From assembly GCA_009667805.1 (NCBI GenBank), contig CM019063.1, positions 191,762,661-191,826,660 of the forward strand: DNA of 64,000 bases, given 5' to 3'. Position numbers and translations under genes: made by a program. Each line of letters starts with the position of its first letter. Position 1 is the stretch's first letter. The notes under the pieces were generated by a model, which worked only from the letters and a program-made list of their open reading frames with translations, was not told the DNA's origin and did no database searches. The DNA is from Leptobrachium leishanense (Eukaryota > Chordata > Amphibia > Anura > Megophryidae). This document shows positions 47,806 through 59,219 of this stretch, piece after piece.

Positions 47806-48852
47806 CCCCTTCACTGCTGAGGACGTGTGGGACACGTCCTCATTGACGCACGTTACATGCTGAGGACATGCCCCACACGTCATCACTCAACTGTGCGGGA
47901 CCCCCAGCGGAGATACTCACCTCTCTGCCCGGGGTCCCGCGGCGATCTGACTTCAGCGTCCTCAGACGCTGAAATCAAGCTCCTCCCGACGTAAATGACG
48001 TCATCGCCCCGGGAGATAGCCTGGAAGGGAGGGGGGATCTGTTCGGATCCCTCTCCCTCCCGATCAGGAAGGAGCAGTGCCAAAAGCCAGGCACCGCTTA
48101 AAAGGTGAGAGTCTTTTGCATAGCGTGATGACGTCAAATAGCCGGGGAACCCCTAGCTGCCCGGGGGTTTCCAAAGGAAATCCCCTGGTGGAGATAGGGT
48201 GTTCCTGTGAACCCCAGATATCTCCAGAACCTTGGCATCGAGGGGGTCATGGAGGGTGTCATTTGAAAGGCCTGAGCATGGCCTTTCGAATGATACCCAA
48301 CATGACTAGGTACAAAGTAAAAAAAAAGGAAAAGAAAATAATAAAAATAATAAATAAATTTAAAAAAAATAAAACATGTTTTTTGTGTTTTGCTTTTATT
48401 AATGCAGCAATATTGTTCACATTTCAATTATAATGTGAACAATAATGCTGCACTAATGATTTTTTTCTATGGGGTGCATTTGCTAAAAATCACGTAATTC
48501 CCCCCAAAAAATGTAACAAGTCCCCATTTCTAATTTTTGTACAAGCGCACCCCATAGAAAATATAACCGTAAACGCTCATGTGATAAAATGTGAAAAAAA
48601 ACACTTTACACGCTGCAGATGATTAAAAATTATATTTTTATTGCATTTTTTGTCATAATATACAGGCAGAACATGACGTATACATATAAAAATGATATAT
48701 TATGAATCCGCGGAGTCTGCCGGAAAGAACGATATATTATATGTCTGGGTCATTTAATAAAATGTGGCTTCAAATCGCGTTTAAACATGATGAGCGAAAG
48801 CGGTAAAAATGAGCTCCGCACACAGCGGTGAAATGCCTCAGCAGTGACAGGG
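47806..48852. mobile_element. TTAA element (piggyBac-like), 1.05 kb
   Basis: TTAA flanks at 47802-47805 and 48853-48856. Ends CCCCTTCACTGCTGAGGAC and the complement of CCCTGTCACTGCTGAGGC. Just inside the left end is a palindrome GAGGACGTGTGGGACACGTCCTC. A further hairpin, GTCATTTGAAAGGCC / GGCCTTTCGAATGA, lies at 48259-48295. No transposase is present. Termini and TTAA target support a piggyBac (or Kolobok) origin. Confidence 0.85.
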
Positions 48853-48856
48853 TTAA

Positions 48857-49495
48857 ATCCACTGGGTCTTGGCAGCAGTTTTATGGAAAACAACTTGGTG
48901 CTGAAGGAGTTAAAGACCAATATGCACACTATGTGCTTACTGGACATTGATTAAGAGAAGAAAAGGCATTTTCAGTTACAAAACGGACCCTTTCAGAAGA
49001 GAACAAACGCAATTTCTGCAGTCGTCCCCTTGTGAATTGGAGAATTTTCAAAGTATAACTAATGTGCCTTGCAGAGTTTCTATATTTTATTGCCAGCAAA
49101 GAATAACGTTATGGGTTATTCTGTAATTGTAAAGAGTTGGGAATTGTATGCCAATACAGCTGAAATGGAAGCAACTAATTTTTTTTAATAATGCAAAAAA
49201 AAGGTTAGCCGAAAATTTGCCATACGCTGCCAATTCAATATAAATTATTGGTTGTGTATATTTCCCACATGAGTTGGTTTTGCACTTTCATCACCAGCCT
49301 AATGCTTCATGCATAAAAGGTGTCCTAGCGAAAAGTGAAGAACCAGATCTGGCTATTACTTCCGTTCTATCCACGCCAGCCAACCAATGATAGACATACT
49401 GTAGGTAGCATTTTAGTTGTTTATAAAAGCAATATCTGATGGTCAATGGGATAATCAGAGTTAACGACTGTTTACCAATAAAATCTCCAGTTACA
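48857..49495. other. cabp7 intron 1, nothing recognised
   Basis: AT-rich sequence without a supported feature. Confidence 0.4.
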
Positions 49496-49499
49496 ATAC

Positions 49500-50299
49500 C
49501 GTACGGTGCAATTTCATGGCAATTCGGCTATTCAGAAAGCTGACAATTCCTCAAATATTGGCGAATTGACAGCAAAACACGGTACAATTCAGCAACCTTC
49601 AGCGGCAGTGACATTCCCCAAAGAGAAGTAATGGTTAATCTATTCAGAGAACACTGAACAACGCCGAAATGTTGGAGAAATGCCCAGGTTTTCAGTGCTT
49701 CAGTTTGACAGGTTTAAAAGTGCGAATCCTTATAGGTTTCAATGTAAAAAGAAATTCCCGTTTTTATTATTATTTTATCCAACCGTTTATTCTTTTCATT
49801 TCCAGCAAAAAGTATTTATATTATTTATTTTTTAGAATTTTTTTAGGCATTTTTCAGGATCTTTCGGCAAAATTTTTTATTCCAATTATTTTTAAATGGC
49901 GGGATTTTTTATTCTATAACAGGCCTTTTTCTTGTTATTCATAGGACCTTATTTATTTTTTCCATGCGTTTTCATGCATTTTCTTTGTTTTAAACACCTT
50001 CTAAGAATTGCAGGCTTTTTGTTTTTTCAAATTTACCCCTGTTCGGCGGCTGATCGGATTTTTTCAGCTGCGTTTGATGGCTGTGTTCGGTGGTTGGCAG
50101 CTGCTTTCAGCGGTTTGTTCGGCAGATTGTCAGCTGAGTTGACAAAGGTATTTGAGCTTGATCAAAGGTATTTGGCAGATCCCTTCGGTGCACTTCGGGG
50201 ACCCTGCAGAATGCTGATGAATTCACCTTAGGGTTGGTGAATTGAACTTCCCAAAGTGCGTCGAACGAGAGAGCACCGAACCTCTCTGACTAACCCCTT
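49500..50299. mobile_element. CAGGGTTATTC-TIR family, left-truncated copy 8
   Basis: Sequence from about 49500 (taccgtacggtgcaatttcatggcaattcggctattc) matches the inner part of the copies at 55177 and 59220. The right end (agagagcaccgaa, then ctctgactaacccctt) is a diverged family terminus. The left 50 bp with the CAGGG end are missing. Confidence 0.65.
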
Positions 50300-50888
50300 C
50301 AGTTGTCATCTCTTATTTCTTCCTGGAATTTCTATTTTCATTCAGTAAATGTCTATTTCTGCAGAACAAAGCCCATGGCTTTATCTCAATTCTGCAACAG
50401 TGGCTCTAGATTGGATACGACTCAAACACTTTTATGAAGTAACATGTAGTCACATGCACTGTGCAACACTTCATCTGTTGCATCTACCATGGTTATCCTG
50501 TTTAACCTTGGGTCACTGCTTCTCTGGATGGGACAACAGGCTGTAATTTCTCACTGAGTCTAATTCTAAGTGACAGCAGGTGTTTTAAACACATCCCCAG
50601 GTATTATGTCATGTCTTGTCACCAGTTATTGCACAGTATGAAAAATACATGTGATAAGAGGTGCGTGATAAGCACTTTCCAGGTAGCGCCTATAAAACCC
50701 CAAATGACCTTATGCTAAAAAAAGGTTCTATTCCTTTCTCTTTTGTTTCATTAAGATGCTATATACTAACTTTGATTTTCCAAATCTGATGATATAACTC
50801 TTTCAAAGTGGATTTCGTCATCTGTTTTGTGGAAGATAATTTAGTATAAAAAAAAGATAACTTACCTGTCTTCCTTCTCTCTGTCCCG
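50300..50888. other. cabp7 intron 1, nothing recognised
   Basis: No feature was defined. Confidence 0.4.
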
Positions 50889-50968
50889 CTTTACTGTATA
50901 TCTATTTCTATCCACCTATGTATATCTATCCATCCATCCATTTCTATCTATTCATCCAAACTATCTAT
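50889..50968. repeat. TATC-type microsatellite, left part
   Basis: Imperfect TCTATC/CATCCA repeats. It is interrupted by the element at 50969-51887 and resumes at 51888. Confidence 0.85.
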
Positions 50969-51887
50969 CAGGGTTATTCAAAGAGATTCGAAAAGTCACC
51001 GCACGTTCGGTGACTTTTCGTTCTCTTCAATTCGGTTCGTTTTACCGATCCCATTTCGGTCACCCTGCGGTGTATTCAGCAAGCACCACAGGGCCCCCGA
51101 ATTGCAGGGAAAAGCTGCCGCAAACCCGACGAAAACGAACCACAAAACCCACCGAATGCATGCCGAAAACCTGCAAAAACATCTGGATTATACCTGCCGA
51201 AAACCACGGAAAAACCCGAGCAGGAGCCGATCACACGCAGCGAAGCCGCCGGAAAAAGCCGAGACCGCAGACAGAGCGAAGCGAATAAATTAGGAAAACA
51301 GTTTGTATGAATGTTTGAAAAGTGAAACACTGTTTGCAAAGAAACTACTGAGCGAAAATTTCTGAAATTTACATATGAGGTCCAGGGAATGATAATAAAG
51401 AGGGCTGTTACAGAAAAAATAAGTAAACTTGAAAAAAAAAAAAAATCGGACTTTTAAAAAACAAAAATAATTCAGAAAAATGCATAATATATCCTAAAAT
51501 ATCTATTAATAAAGAGACTCTTTACTGTATAATTTTATAATGAACGGTTTATTAGATATTGAATTAAAACGGGAATATTTTTAACATTGAAGCCTATGGG
51601 ATTCTCCTGAATAAACTTGCCGCATGAAATCACCGAATGGCAGGGCATTTCGGGAACCTTTCACTGCTGGTTTGTGTTCTCTGAATAGCCGAAGCAGTGC
51701 TTTTTCATGGGGTTTTCACTGCCCTCGAACAGGCACCGAACAGGCACCATATGTTCAGGAAATTCGCCAGGATTTGGCGAATTGCCTGCTCTCTGGATAG
51801 CCGAATGGCCAAGAAAGGTAACCGAACGCTGATTTTCAGCGTTCGGTTACCTTTCTCAAGCAATTCGGATCTCTTTGAATAACCCTG
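50969..51887. mobile_element. CAGGGTTATTC-TIR element, copy 4 (TSD TAT)
   Basis: Ends CAGGGTTATTCAAAGAGATT and GATCTCTTTGAATAACCCTG. Flanked by TAT (50966-50968 and 51888-51890). It is 919 bp. Both subterminal hairpins are well kept (AAAAGTCACCGCACGTTCGG... and AGGTAACCGAACGCTG / CAGCGTTCGGTTACCT). It is inserted in a microsatellite. Confidence 0.93.
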
Positions 51888-52045
51888 TATGTGTCCATAT
51901 CTATCTATACCTGTAACTGTAATCATCCATATATATCTGTCTTTTCACCTATCTATCCATATCTATCTATTATTCATATATCTGTCTATCAATCCATATC
52001 TGTCTGTCTATCTTCTCACCTATCCATCTGTCATATTTTCATCTA
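51888..52045. repeat. TATC-type microsatellite, right part
   Basis: Continues the TCTATCTATC repeats after the insertion, with TCTGTC and TCATA variants. Confidence 0.85.
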
Positions 52046-52790
52046 TCAATATGAATCCAAAAAAAGTTTATGGTCAATAAGGCTTTAAAATGGTTGTGTG
52101 TGAAATTGTGTACTGCAGATATAATGTAGACGTGTCATTGCAGATTTTCAGGCTGTTGTGGTTACAGTAAATGTGTCATAGCACTGCAGGTGTCACCCTG
52201 ATGCTTGATGTATGACACCATGCTGACTGCAATGTAAGTAAATGATACATCTAAGAAACACAGTGTGCGTTTGTAACTGCATTTAACATGGCAGAGACTG
52301 GATTTAGAAGGGGTTTAAACGTAGAATTCTATAATTTATTATAACGCACATATATAATACTGGAGGCGGCATACTTGTCACTGAATGATGTTTACATTAC
52401 TGGACATAATGCCAATATCACTGGAACTAGTACGTTTTAACTGATGTAATGTAAATGTCAACAGATACAGAACACATGAATGAATGTTAAGTTGGAGGAT
52501 GCTGAATCGATGTGGCATAGCTATAGGTAGGATGCTGTACAGCTCTCTTTCATTGTATAGATATTGGGGGATCACTGCATGTTACTGAATGTAGCTATTA
52601 TGTATTCTAGCAATGACTGATAGTGGTATAAACAGTGGAGTTCACTGGGCTCTGCTGAGTATTTCCTGAGAGATCTGCAATCAAAATCTTGAGTTTGACT
52701 GTTGGCTTATTTTGTACTCACAATCTTGCAATGATAAAGCATTCCAGTGAAGGAATGAATGGTTTGAGTAAACACAAACGGTGTTGTTCA
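52046..52790. other. cabp7 intron 1, nothing recognised
   Basis: No coding or repeat feature was defined. Confidence 0.4.
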
Positions 52791-52794
52791 GAGA

Positions 52795-52965
52795 AAGGTG
52801 AAAATCAGGAGAACTGGCAGGAGAAGAGAGCAATCTAGACCAAATAGCTGATTTGGAAATTGAGATAAATGGGAGAATTTTTCTGGTTTGGCTATTTTGA
52901 CCTAGAATTTTCACTTCTCCAGTCATTCTCCTGGGTTTCACCTTTCTCTGAATAGATCTGAAAGT
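52795..52965. mobile_element. Short palindromic MITE, copy 2
   Basis: The left arm TTCAGAGAAAGGTGAAAATC and AGGAGAACTGGCAGGAGAAG pair with the right arm ending TTTCACCTTTCTCTGAATAG. It matches 11965-12150. Confidence 0.8.
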
Positions 52966-53059
52966 ATAGGATGCACAAAAATACAGACAACTAACCCTGT
53001 TGCCCAGCAGTACTGCAAGATACCACTCTCAATGAAAGCATGAGCCATGTCAGTAGTAA

Positions 53060-53145
53060 GCAAACCTCATGATACGTCGAGCACCTCTCCAGTAAGTGTC
53101 CTTGGGCAAGACACCTAACGGTGCATACTCGCCACCCAGGACATA
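53060..53145 (+). mobile_element. SINE-like repeat, 5' part, split by TA element
   Basis: The sequence gagcacctctccagtaagtg, tccttgggcaagacaccta, cacccaggacata matches the complement of 58250-58320. Its continuation (acttgaaaacaagagaaatctc) is found at 54924 after the inserted element. The tail is the same as the LINE 3' end at 3212-3265. Confidence 0.75.
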
Positions 53146-53265
53146 CCGTATTTTTCGCTCCATAAGACGCACTTTTCTCCCCCCAAAAAGTGGGGGGGAA
53201 AGTGGGTGCGTCTTATGGAACGAATGTCCAAAAAATGATACCCAAAAATGATGATATGCCCCAGC

Positions 53266-53452
53266 TCACCTGCCGCCGCGTTCGGCTCCCTTTGAGCGTG
53301 CTTCCGGCGGCAAGGAGCTTGGGCACTCACCTGGGGGAGCCACGTGACCGCGATCTCGCGAGATCGCGGTCACGTGGCTCCCCCAGGCGAGTGCCCAAGC
53401 TTCCTGCCCCCAGACTCACGCTCAGAGGGAGACGAATGCGGCGGCGGCAGGT
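53266..53452. repeat. 190-bp imperfect palindrome
   Basis: Centred at 53358/53359 in CGATCTCGCGAGATCG. The arms run TCACCTGCCGCCGCGTTCGG, GAGCGTGC/ACTCACGCTC, GCTTGGGCACTC, CTGGGGGAGCCACGTGACCG and their complements. The inner 60 bp per arm are almost perfect. Confidence 0.9.
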
Positions 53453-53459
53453 GAGCTGA

Positions 53460-54830
53460 GGCATATCCACGTGTGAGCTGGGGCATATACATGAGCTGGG
53501 GCATATCCATGAGCTGGGGCATATCCATGAGCTGGGGCAAATCCATGAGCTGGGGCAAATCCATGAGCTGAGGCATATCCATGTGTGAGCTGGGGCAGTA
53601 TCCATGAGCTGGGACAAATCCATGTGTGAGCTGGGGCATATCCATGAGCTGGGGCAAATCCATGAGCTGGGGCAAATCCATGAGCTGGGGCATATCCATG
53701 AGCTGGGGCAAATCCATGAGCTGGGGCAAATCCATGAGCTGGGGCATATCCATGTGTGAGCTGGGGCATATCCATGAGCTGGGGCATATCCATGAGCTGG
53801 GGCATATCCATGAGCTGGGGCATATCCATGTGTGAGCTGGGGCATATCCATGTGTGAGCTGGGGCATATCCATGTGTGAGCTGGGGCAAATCCATGTGTG
53901 AGCTGGGGCATATCCATGTGTGAGCTGGGGCATATCCATGAGCTGGGGCATATCCATGAGCTGGGGCAATCCATGTGTGAGCTGGGGCATATCCATGAGC
54001 TGGGGCATATCCATGAGCTGGGGCATATCCATGAGCTGGGGCATATCCATGAGCTGGGGCAATCCATGAGCTGGGGCAAATCCATGAGCTGGGGCATATC
54101 CATGGGCTGGGGCAAATCCATGAGCTGGGGCAAATCCATGAGCTGAGGCATATCCATGTGTGAGCTGGGGCAGTATCCATGAGCTGGGGCAAATCCATGA
54201 GCTGGGGGCATATCCATGAGCTGGGGCATTATCCATGTGTGAGCTGGGGCATATCCATGTGTGAGCTGGGGAAAATTCATGTGTGAGCTGGGGCATATCC
54301 ATGTATGAGCTGGGGCATATCCATGAGCTGGGGCATATCCATGAGCTGGGACAAATCCATGTGTGAGCTGGGGCATATCCATGAGCTGGGGCATATCCAT
54401 GTGTGAGCTGGGGCATATCCATGAGCTGGGGCATATCCATGAGCTGGGGCAAATCCATGAGCTGGGGCAAATCCATGAGCTGGGGCATATCCATGAGCTG
54501 GGGCAAATCCATGTGTGAGCTGGGGCATTATCCATGTGCTGGGGCATTATCCATGAGCTGGGGCAAATCCATGAGCTGGGGCAGTATATCCATGAGCTGG
54601 GGCAAATCCATGTGTGAGCTGGGGCATATCCATGAGCTGGGGCATATCCATGAGCTGGGGCATATCCATGTGTGATTTGGGGCATTATCCATGTGCTGGG
54701 GACATTATCCATGAGCTGGGGGACAGTATCCATGAGCTGGGGGACAGTATCCATGAGCTGGGGGACAGTATCCATGAGCTGGGGCAGTATATCCATGAGA
54801 GGAGCTGGGGCAGTATCCATTATTACACTA
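53460..54830. repeat. Minisatellite, 18- and 22-bp units
   Basis: Units are CATATCCATGAGCTGGGG (18 bp) and CATATCCATGTGTGAGCTGG + GG (22 bp), with CAAATCC, CAGTATCC and CATTATCC variants. The complement CCCCAGCTCATGGATATG is the core of the array at 1441-2225 in a hAT element. A 497-codon open frame on the minus strand arises from the periodicity. Confidence 0.97.
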
Positions 54831-54923
54831 TTTGATTCAGAATATTTATTTTCCTGTTTTCCTCCTCTAAAAACTAGGTGCGTCTTATGGTCAGGTGCGT
54901 CTTATGGAGCGAAAAATACGGTA

Positions 54924-54985
54924 CTTGAAAACAAGAGAAATCTCAATGTATCTTTCCTGGTAAAATACTTTCTTAAAAAAAAAAA
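54924..54985 (+). mobile_element. SINE-like repeat, 3' tail
   Basis: Continuation of 53060-53145: acttgaaaacaagagaaatc, tcaatgtatctttcctggta, aaatac, then an A-rich end. It is shared with the LINE 3' UTRs at 3212 and 5440. Confidence 0.75.
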
Positions 54986-55176
54986 ACTTGAACAAACAGC
55001 AGCCCAGGGTATGATGTGCCCCAGGCAGTAGATTGGAAAAGACTGCATTTTTTCCCTCTAATGTCATCCTTTTTGAGGTCCAATATTCTCAGATTGTGCA
55101 GGAGTACAACAGAGCTGCAAAGCAATAAACTCTCATCAATGAGTCTCTAAACTTATTTCTTGTTAGAAATCACTTG

Positions 55177-55619
55177 AGGGGTTATTCAAAGAGAGCTGAA
55201 TTGGCTCCAAAATTGCACCGAATGGTGAATTTCCCCGTACGTTGCAATTTCATCATGGCCATTCGGCTATTCAAAAAGCTGCTAGTTCGCCAAATATTGG
55301 CACCTTGCCAGCAAAATATGGTGACCTTCGACGGCAGTAAACTCGCCATAGAGAATAATGTTTAATCTATTCAGAGAATAACGAATAGCACCGAAATGAC
55401 CGTGAAATGCCCTGATTTTCAGTGGTTGCATTCGACAGATTTAAGCAAATCCCATAGGTATCAATGTAAAAAATATTCCCCGTTTTTACTAAATATTTAT
55501 TCAACCGTTAATTCTTTTCATTTGCAGCAAAAAGTCTAGTTAATTGTTTTTAGGATTTTTTCTGGATATTTTTCAGCAAAACTTGATGGTGATATTTCGG
55601 TGCTCTCTGAATAACCCTG
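55177..55619. mobile_element. CAGGGTTATTC-TIR element, copy 5, short (TSD TTG)
   Basis: Ends AGGGGTTATTCAAAGAGAGC and GCTCTCTGAATAACCCTG. Flanked by TTG (55174-55176 and 55620-55622). It is 443 bp. The interior differs from the 910-bp group but matches 49500-50299 and 59220-59722 (gctattcaaaaagctg, then ccgaaatg). Confidence 0.85.
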
Positions 55620-55734
55620 TTGGTGTCAAACTTAAATAGGATACTTTAGTTTTGTTTAGAATTATATTTTTATTGACAACAAAGATAGCCTCAGTATGTT
55701 TTGAATATTTGCCTTTAATTTCATGTTTATGTAC

Positions 55735-56689
55735 TGTAGCACTCACTCCCGGAGGAGCCGCTGAATAAACCTCGGGTTAGTCTCTCCGCACTCGGGGATA
55801 AATATACACCAGCACTGTTGTGGATTTTATAAATTATATACTTTACTGATCCCAATAAAGTGACACATATAATACAATTTTGGTATAGGAACGACAGGAT
55901 TTTCGTAATGCGGGAATCACGCGGCGGGAAAACACGCGGCGGGAAAAAAGTAAAAGAATTAACCCCCTCAGTTCTGGAGTGTAAGTCCTGTGAGTGTAAG
56001 GTCTCAAAAAGGTGTACGTGTATTGATTCGGGTACCCGGGTACTGTATTCAACTGGCCAGTGAATGTGATAAGCAAATCTTCGACTAGTCAAGTTGGGGC
56101 CCTTAGAATTGAAACAATAATGCAGCGTGCTGGATTTTACTTGGACTTTCGGCCTGCAAGGCCTCTCACCCATCCGTTATACAGTCTGTCCCTCTGTCTG
56201 GTCGAGGATGTCTCTCCGCTGGTCCTCCGGAACTCGGTGCCACCGGATCCGCTCTCTGGCCCGACCGATCGCCGAGTCAAGAACCACGGCCTACCGCCTG
56301 CACTCCCTATGGATCGTCGCGGTCTCCTTACAGGGGGTCCAACTGGAACGGAAGTTCTTGTATACACCTCCCGGTGATGACGGGTATGCCTCCGCAAGTT
56401 ACTGTCCCGATCTCCAGCGCCCAACAGGTAGCATCTGCACTCTGGCCTGGTCTCGATCCCGAGCAGTCTCACTTGCGTCCTCTCTCTGTCGTCGCTCCGC
56501 TCACTCTGGCGCTCCTCCGCACGAGGCTGCTTACGTCCTTCCTCCCTGTCCCACCCACTTCCTGTCTCCGCCGCAAAGCCTGATGGATATTGTAGTTCGT
56601 TTAAGTCCCGCATTGTCCATATGGCTTTTGTCTCCCTCTGGTAGCTAGAACTCAGTAATTACAGCAATACAGTTTTAAACAGCGCTACA
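55735..56689 (-). mobile_element. Solo LTR of an LTR retrotransposon
   Basis: Starts TGTAGCACTC and ends AGCGCTACA, that is TG...CA with short inverted repeats. It is flanked by a 4-bp duplication GTAC (55731-55734 and 56690-56693). It is 955 bp and GC-rich in the middle. No internal gag/pol sequence or second LTR was seen, so it looks like a solo LTR left by LTR-LTR recombination. Orientation is uncertain; minus is suggested by a TATATAATTTATAAAA-type segment in that direction. Confidence 0.8.
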
Positions 56690-56693
56690 GTAC

Positions 56694-56940
56694 ATACATA
56701 CATATATATTTGATAGGGGAGTTCTTAGGTCGGCACCAAACCTGAAAACACCCATATCGCACTGTGTAACTATCAGTAAGATCTCATATGTTTACATACA
56801 GTGATGGCACTCATCATCATCAATAAATCCCAAAAAATTATACATATTTCAAACAACAAGATATATACAGATATATACAGTACGCCAACAATACAAAAAA
56901 GGGAACAGTCTCACTCTATATCCTTAATGCACTCATAATC
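56694..56940. other. cabp7 intron 1, AT-rich
   Basis: TACATACATA/TATATACAG-rich sequence without features. Confidence 0.5.
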
Positions 56941-56943
56941 ACA

Positions 56944-57841
56944 CAGGGTTATTCAAAGAGAATCGAAAAGTCATCGCACGTTCGGTGACTTTTCGTTCTC
57001 CTCAATTCGGCTTGATTCGGCGATCCCATGTCGGCGACCCTGTGGTGTATTCAGCAAGCACCACAGGGCCGTCGTAGTGCAGGGGAAAAGCTGCCGAAAA
57101 GCTGCCGAACCCTCACTGCAAAACCCAAGCGAATGCACACCGAAACCTGCAAAAACATCTGGATTAACCCCACCGAAGACACCGGAGAAACCCGAGCAGG
57201 AGCTGATAAGAGCGCAGAGCAGCCGCCGGATAAACCAGACACCGCAGACGAATGGAGTGAGAGAAAAAAAAACAGTACGCTTGAACGTTTGAAAAGTGAA
57301 ATGCTGTTTGCAAACAAACTACTGAGCGAAAATGTCTGAAATTTACATATTAGATCCAGTGAATGATAATAAAAAGGGCTGTTACAGAAAAAAGAAAAAA
57401 CGATTTAAAAAAAAGAAAAAAAAGTTTGCAAAAATCCCCAAAAATGCCTAAAAGGTCCTAGAAAAATCTAGAAATAAAGAGACTTTTTACTGCAGAATAT
57501 TATAAAGACCGGTTTATTAGATATTGGATTAAAACGGGAATATTTTTAACATTGAAGCCTATGGGATTCGCCTGAATAAACATGCCGAATTAAACCACCG
57601 ACTGGCAGGACAATTCGGCAACTTTTCACTGCTGGTTTGTGTTCTCTGAATAGCCGAAGCATTGCTTCTCTATGGGGAATTCACTGCCCTCGAACAGGCA
57701 CCGTATGTGCAGGCAATTCGCCAGGATTTGGCGAACTGCCTGCTCTCTGGATAGCCGAATGGACAGGAAAGGTAACCGTACGCTGAATTTCAGCGTTCGG
57801 TTACCTTTCTCCAGCAATTCGGATCTCTTTGAATAACCCTG
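56944..57841. mobile_element. CAGGGTTATTC-TIR element, copy 6 (TSD ACA)
   Basis: Ends CAGGGTTATTCAAAGAGAAT and GATCTCTTTGAATAACCCTG. Flanked by ACA (56941-56943 and 57842-57844). It is 898 bp with both subterminal hairpins. Confidence 0.93.
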
Positions 57842-57844
57842 ACA

Positions 57845-58205
57845 GTCTTTATACTCCTATGCCAATGACTTCTGGATCAAGTCCTCTTGTGCTTTATCCC
57901 TCCAAAAAAGCAAACAGGGAAATATAGCATGACACCCTTTAATAAATGATATGCTGATTATTGACAAATTGCACACTTACACTCAAACTCAATAGATATT
58001 TTTAGAATTAAGGCAGCCATTGGTGCCATTTAGTGGCATTTTGTATATTGTCTGTAAGCCAAAAGCTAATGATGCAACAATTTTTTCAAAGCCAACATTT
58101 CTATTCAGAACTTTTTAAAGAGAATCTAGATCTTTGACGGTGTGACAGGCTGTAGTTTTTGCGGAGGGTTATTTACTAAATTGTGAATGTTGCAGTAAAA
58201 CATTT
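57845..58205. other. cabp7 intron 1, nothing recognised
   Basis: No feature was defined. Confidence 0.4.
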
Positions 58206-58345
58206 TTGAGAAAGTATTTTAGCAGGAAGGATACATTGAGATTTCTCTCGTTTTCAAGTATGTGCTGGGTGGCGTTAGGTGTTTTGCCTAGTGACACTTA
58301 CTGGAAAGGTGCTCTTGCCGGGATTCGAACCTGTGTCTTCACAAG
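58206..58345 (-). mobile_element. tRNA-type SINE with LINE-shared 3' tail
   Basis: On the minus strand it reads GGTTCGAATCCCGGC (a consensus Pol III B box, about 58317-58331), then aagagcacctttccagtaag, tgtcactaggcaaaacacct, and the tail ACTTGAAAACGAGAGAAATC, TCAATGTATCCTTCCTG. The tail equals the 3' end of the LINE at 3212-3265. No A box was seen, so the copy is probably 5'-truncated. Confidence 0.75.
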
Positions 58346-59216
58346 AAAATTGCAAAATGTAGGAGAATTCTCCATTTCACTTGAATAGAAATTAAATAAC
58401 CAAAATGATTCAATTAGTTTGTCAGTTTATCACAAGTCCTCATTTAATATACATTCCCCAGCATGCATATGCAGGAGAGACTGCATGTTGCAGCATTTCA
58501 TTTGTCGTGCGATCAGAAGGGAATTTCTTTTTCCGATGTATTTCGCATCTCTGAACACATTATAATGAGTGTATTGCTTGCCATTAATTTAAGGGTCAAG
58601 TACAATTAACGCTTCATAGTGTACTGTTGTGATGTACTATTTCTACGCTTCCTTGTGTGATACATGTGTCTGCACACGCACTACTGGTGGCTCATAGCGT
58701 ATATTTTGCAATATAATAATTTTAAATTAGCATGAATATTGGGTTTGTTATTGCATGTTTGAATGCACGGGTGCTTGGTGTCAATATGTGTACTGCAGGT
58801 GTCGATGTCTCTAGCCCACATTAAAATTCCTGTCAGGTTTCAATGAAAAATTCAATTTGTTCAAACACGAGGCACAAAGGAGTGAGATGAGGAGACCTGG
58901 GGGCTGCGGTGTGCGTGTTAATGTGTTTGTGTGTGCGTATTGTGTGTGCATTAGTGGGTATTTATAAGACATATCTATATTGTGTGTTGTTATTGTAACT
59001 GATAATGTGAGTGAAAGAGAAACCCCGGTTACGCGTTCATGACAGCTCTTGTTGCAACTGCTTTTGTGCATGTTTGCCTGTACTTAGCTTTGGCTTGTGA
59101 CCTTGCTTTTAGTGGTCTATGTAAACATTCATTGCACTTTTAATATATTATTAGATATGTCTACTACTACTAGGCTTTTTTTTATGTGACTGTGTTATGC
59201 ATGTGACTTATTTTAC
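58346..59216. other. cabp7 intron 1, nothing recognised
   Basis: A TG-rich stretch at about 58910-58960. No coding sequence. Confidence 0.4.
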
Positions 59217-59219
59217 TTA

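Larger units (their letters stand above)
53146..54921. mobile_element. TA-target TIR element filled with minisatellite
   Basis: Ends CCGTATTTTTCGCTCCATAA and GACGCAC on the left, with the exact complement at the right (GTGCGTCTTATGGAGC, then GAAAAATACGG). TA is duplicated (53144-53145 and 54922-54923). The uninterrupted site ggacatacttgaaaac is visible at 3211. A TA target suggests the Tc1/mariner/pogo group. No transposase is present. The inside is a large palindrome (53266-53452) and a 1.37 kb minisatellite. Confidence 0.88.

Noticed and set aside
53327..54820. 497-codon open frame on the minus strand (MDMPQLMD-type repeats)
   Set aside because: It lies wholly within the 18/22-bp minisatellite. 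Several frames are open at once and no start context, splice sites or known domain exist.
56060..56648. Overlapping open frames of 100-170 codons
   Set aside because: They lie within the GC-rich solo LTR in three frames on two strands, with no protein motif.
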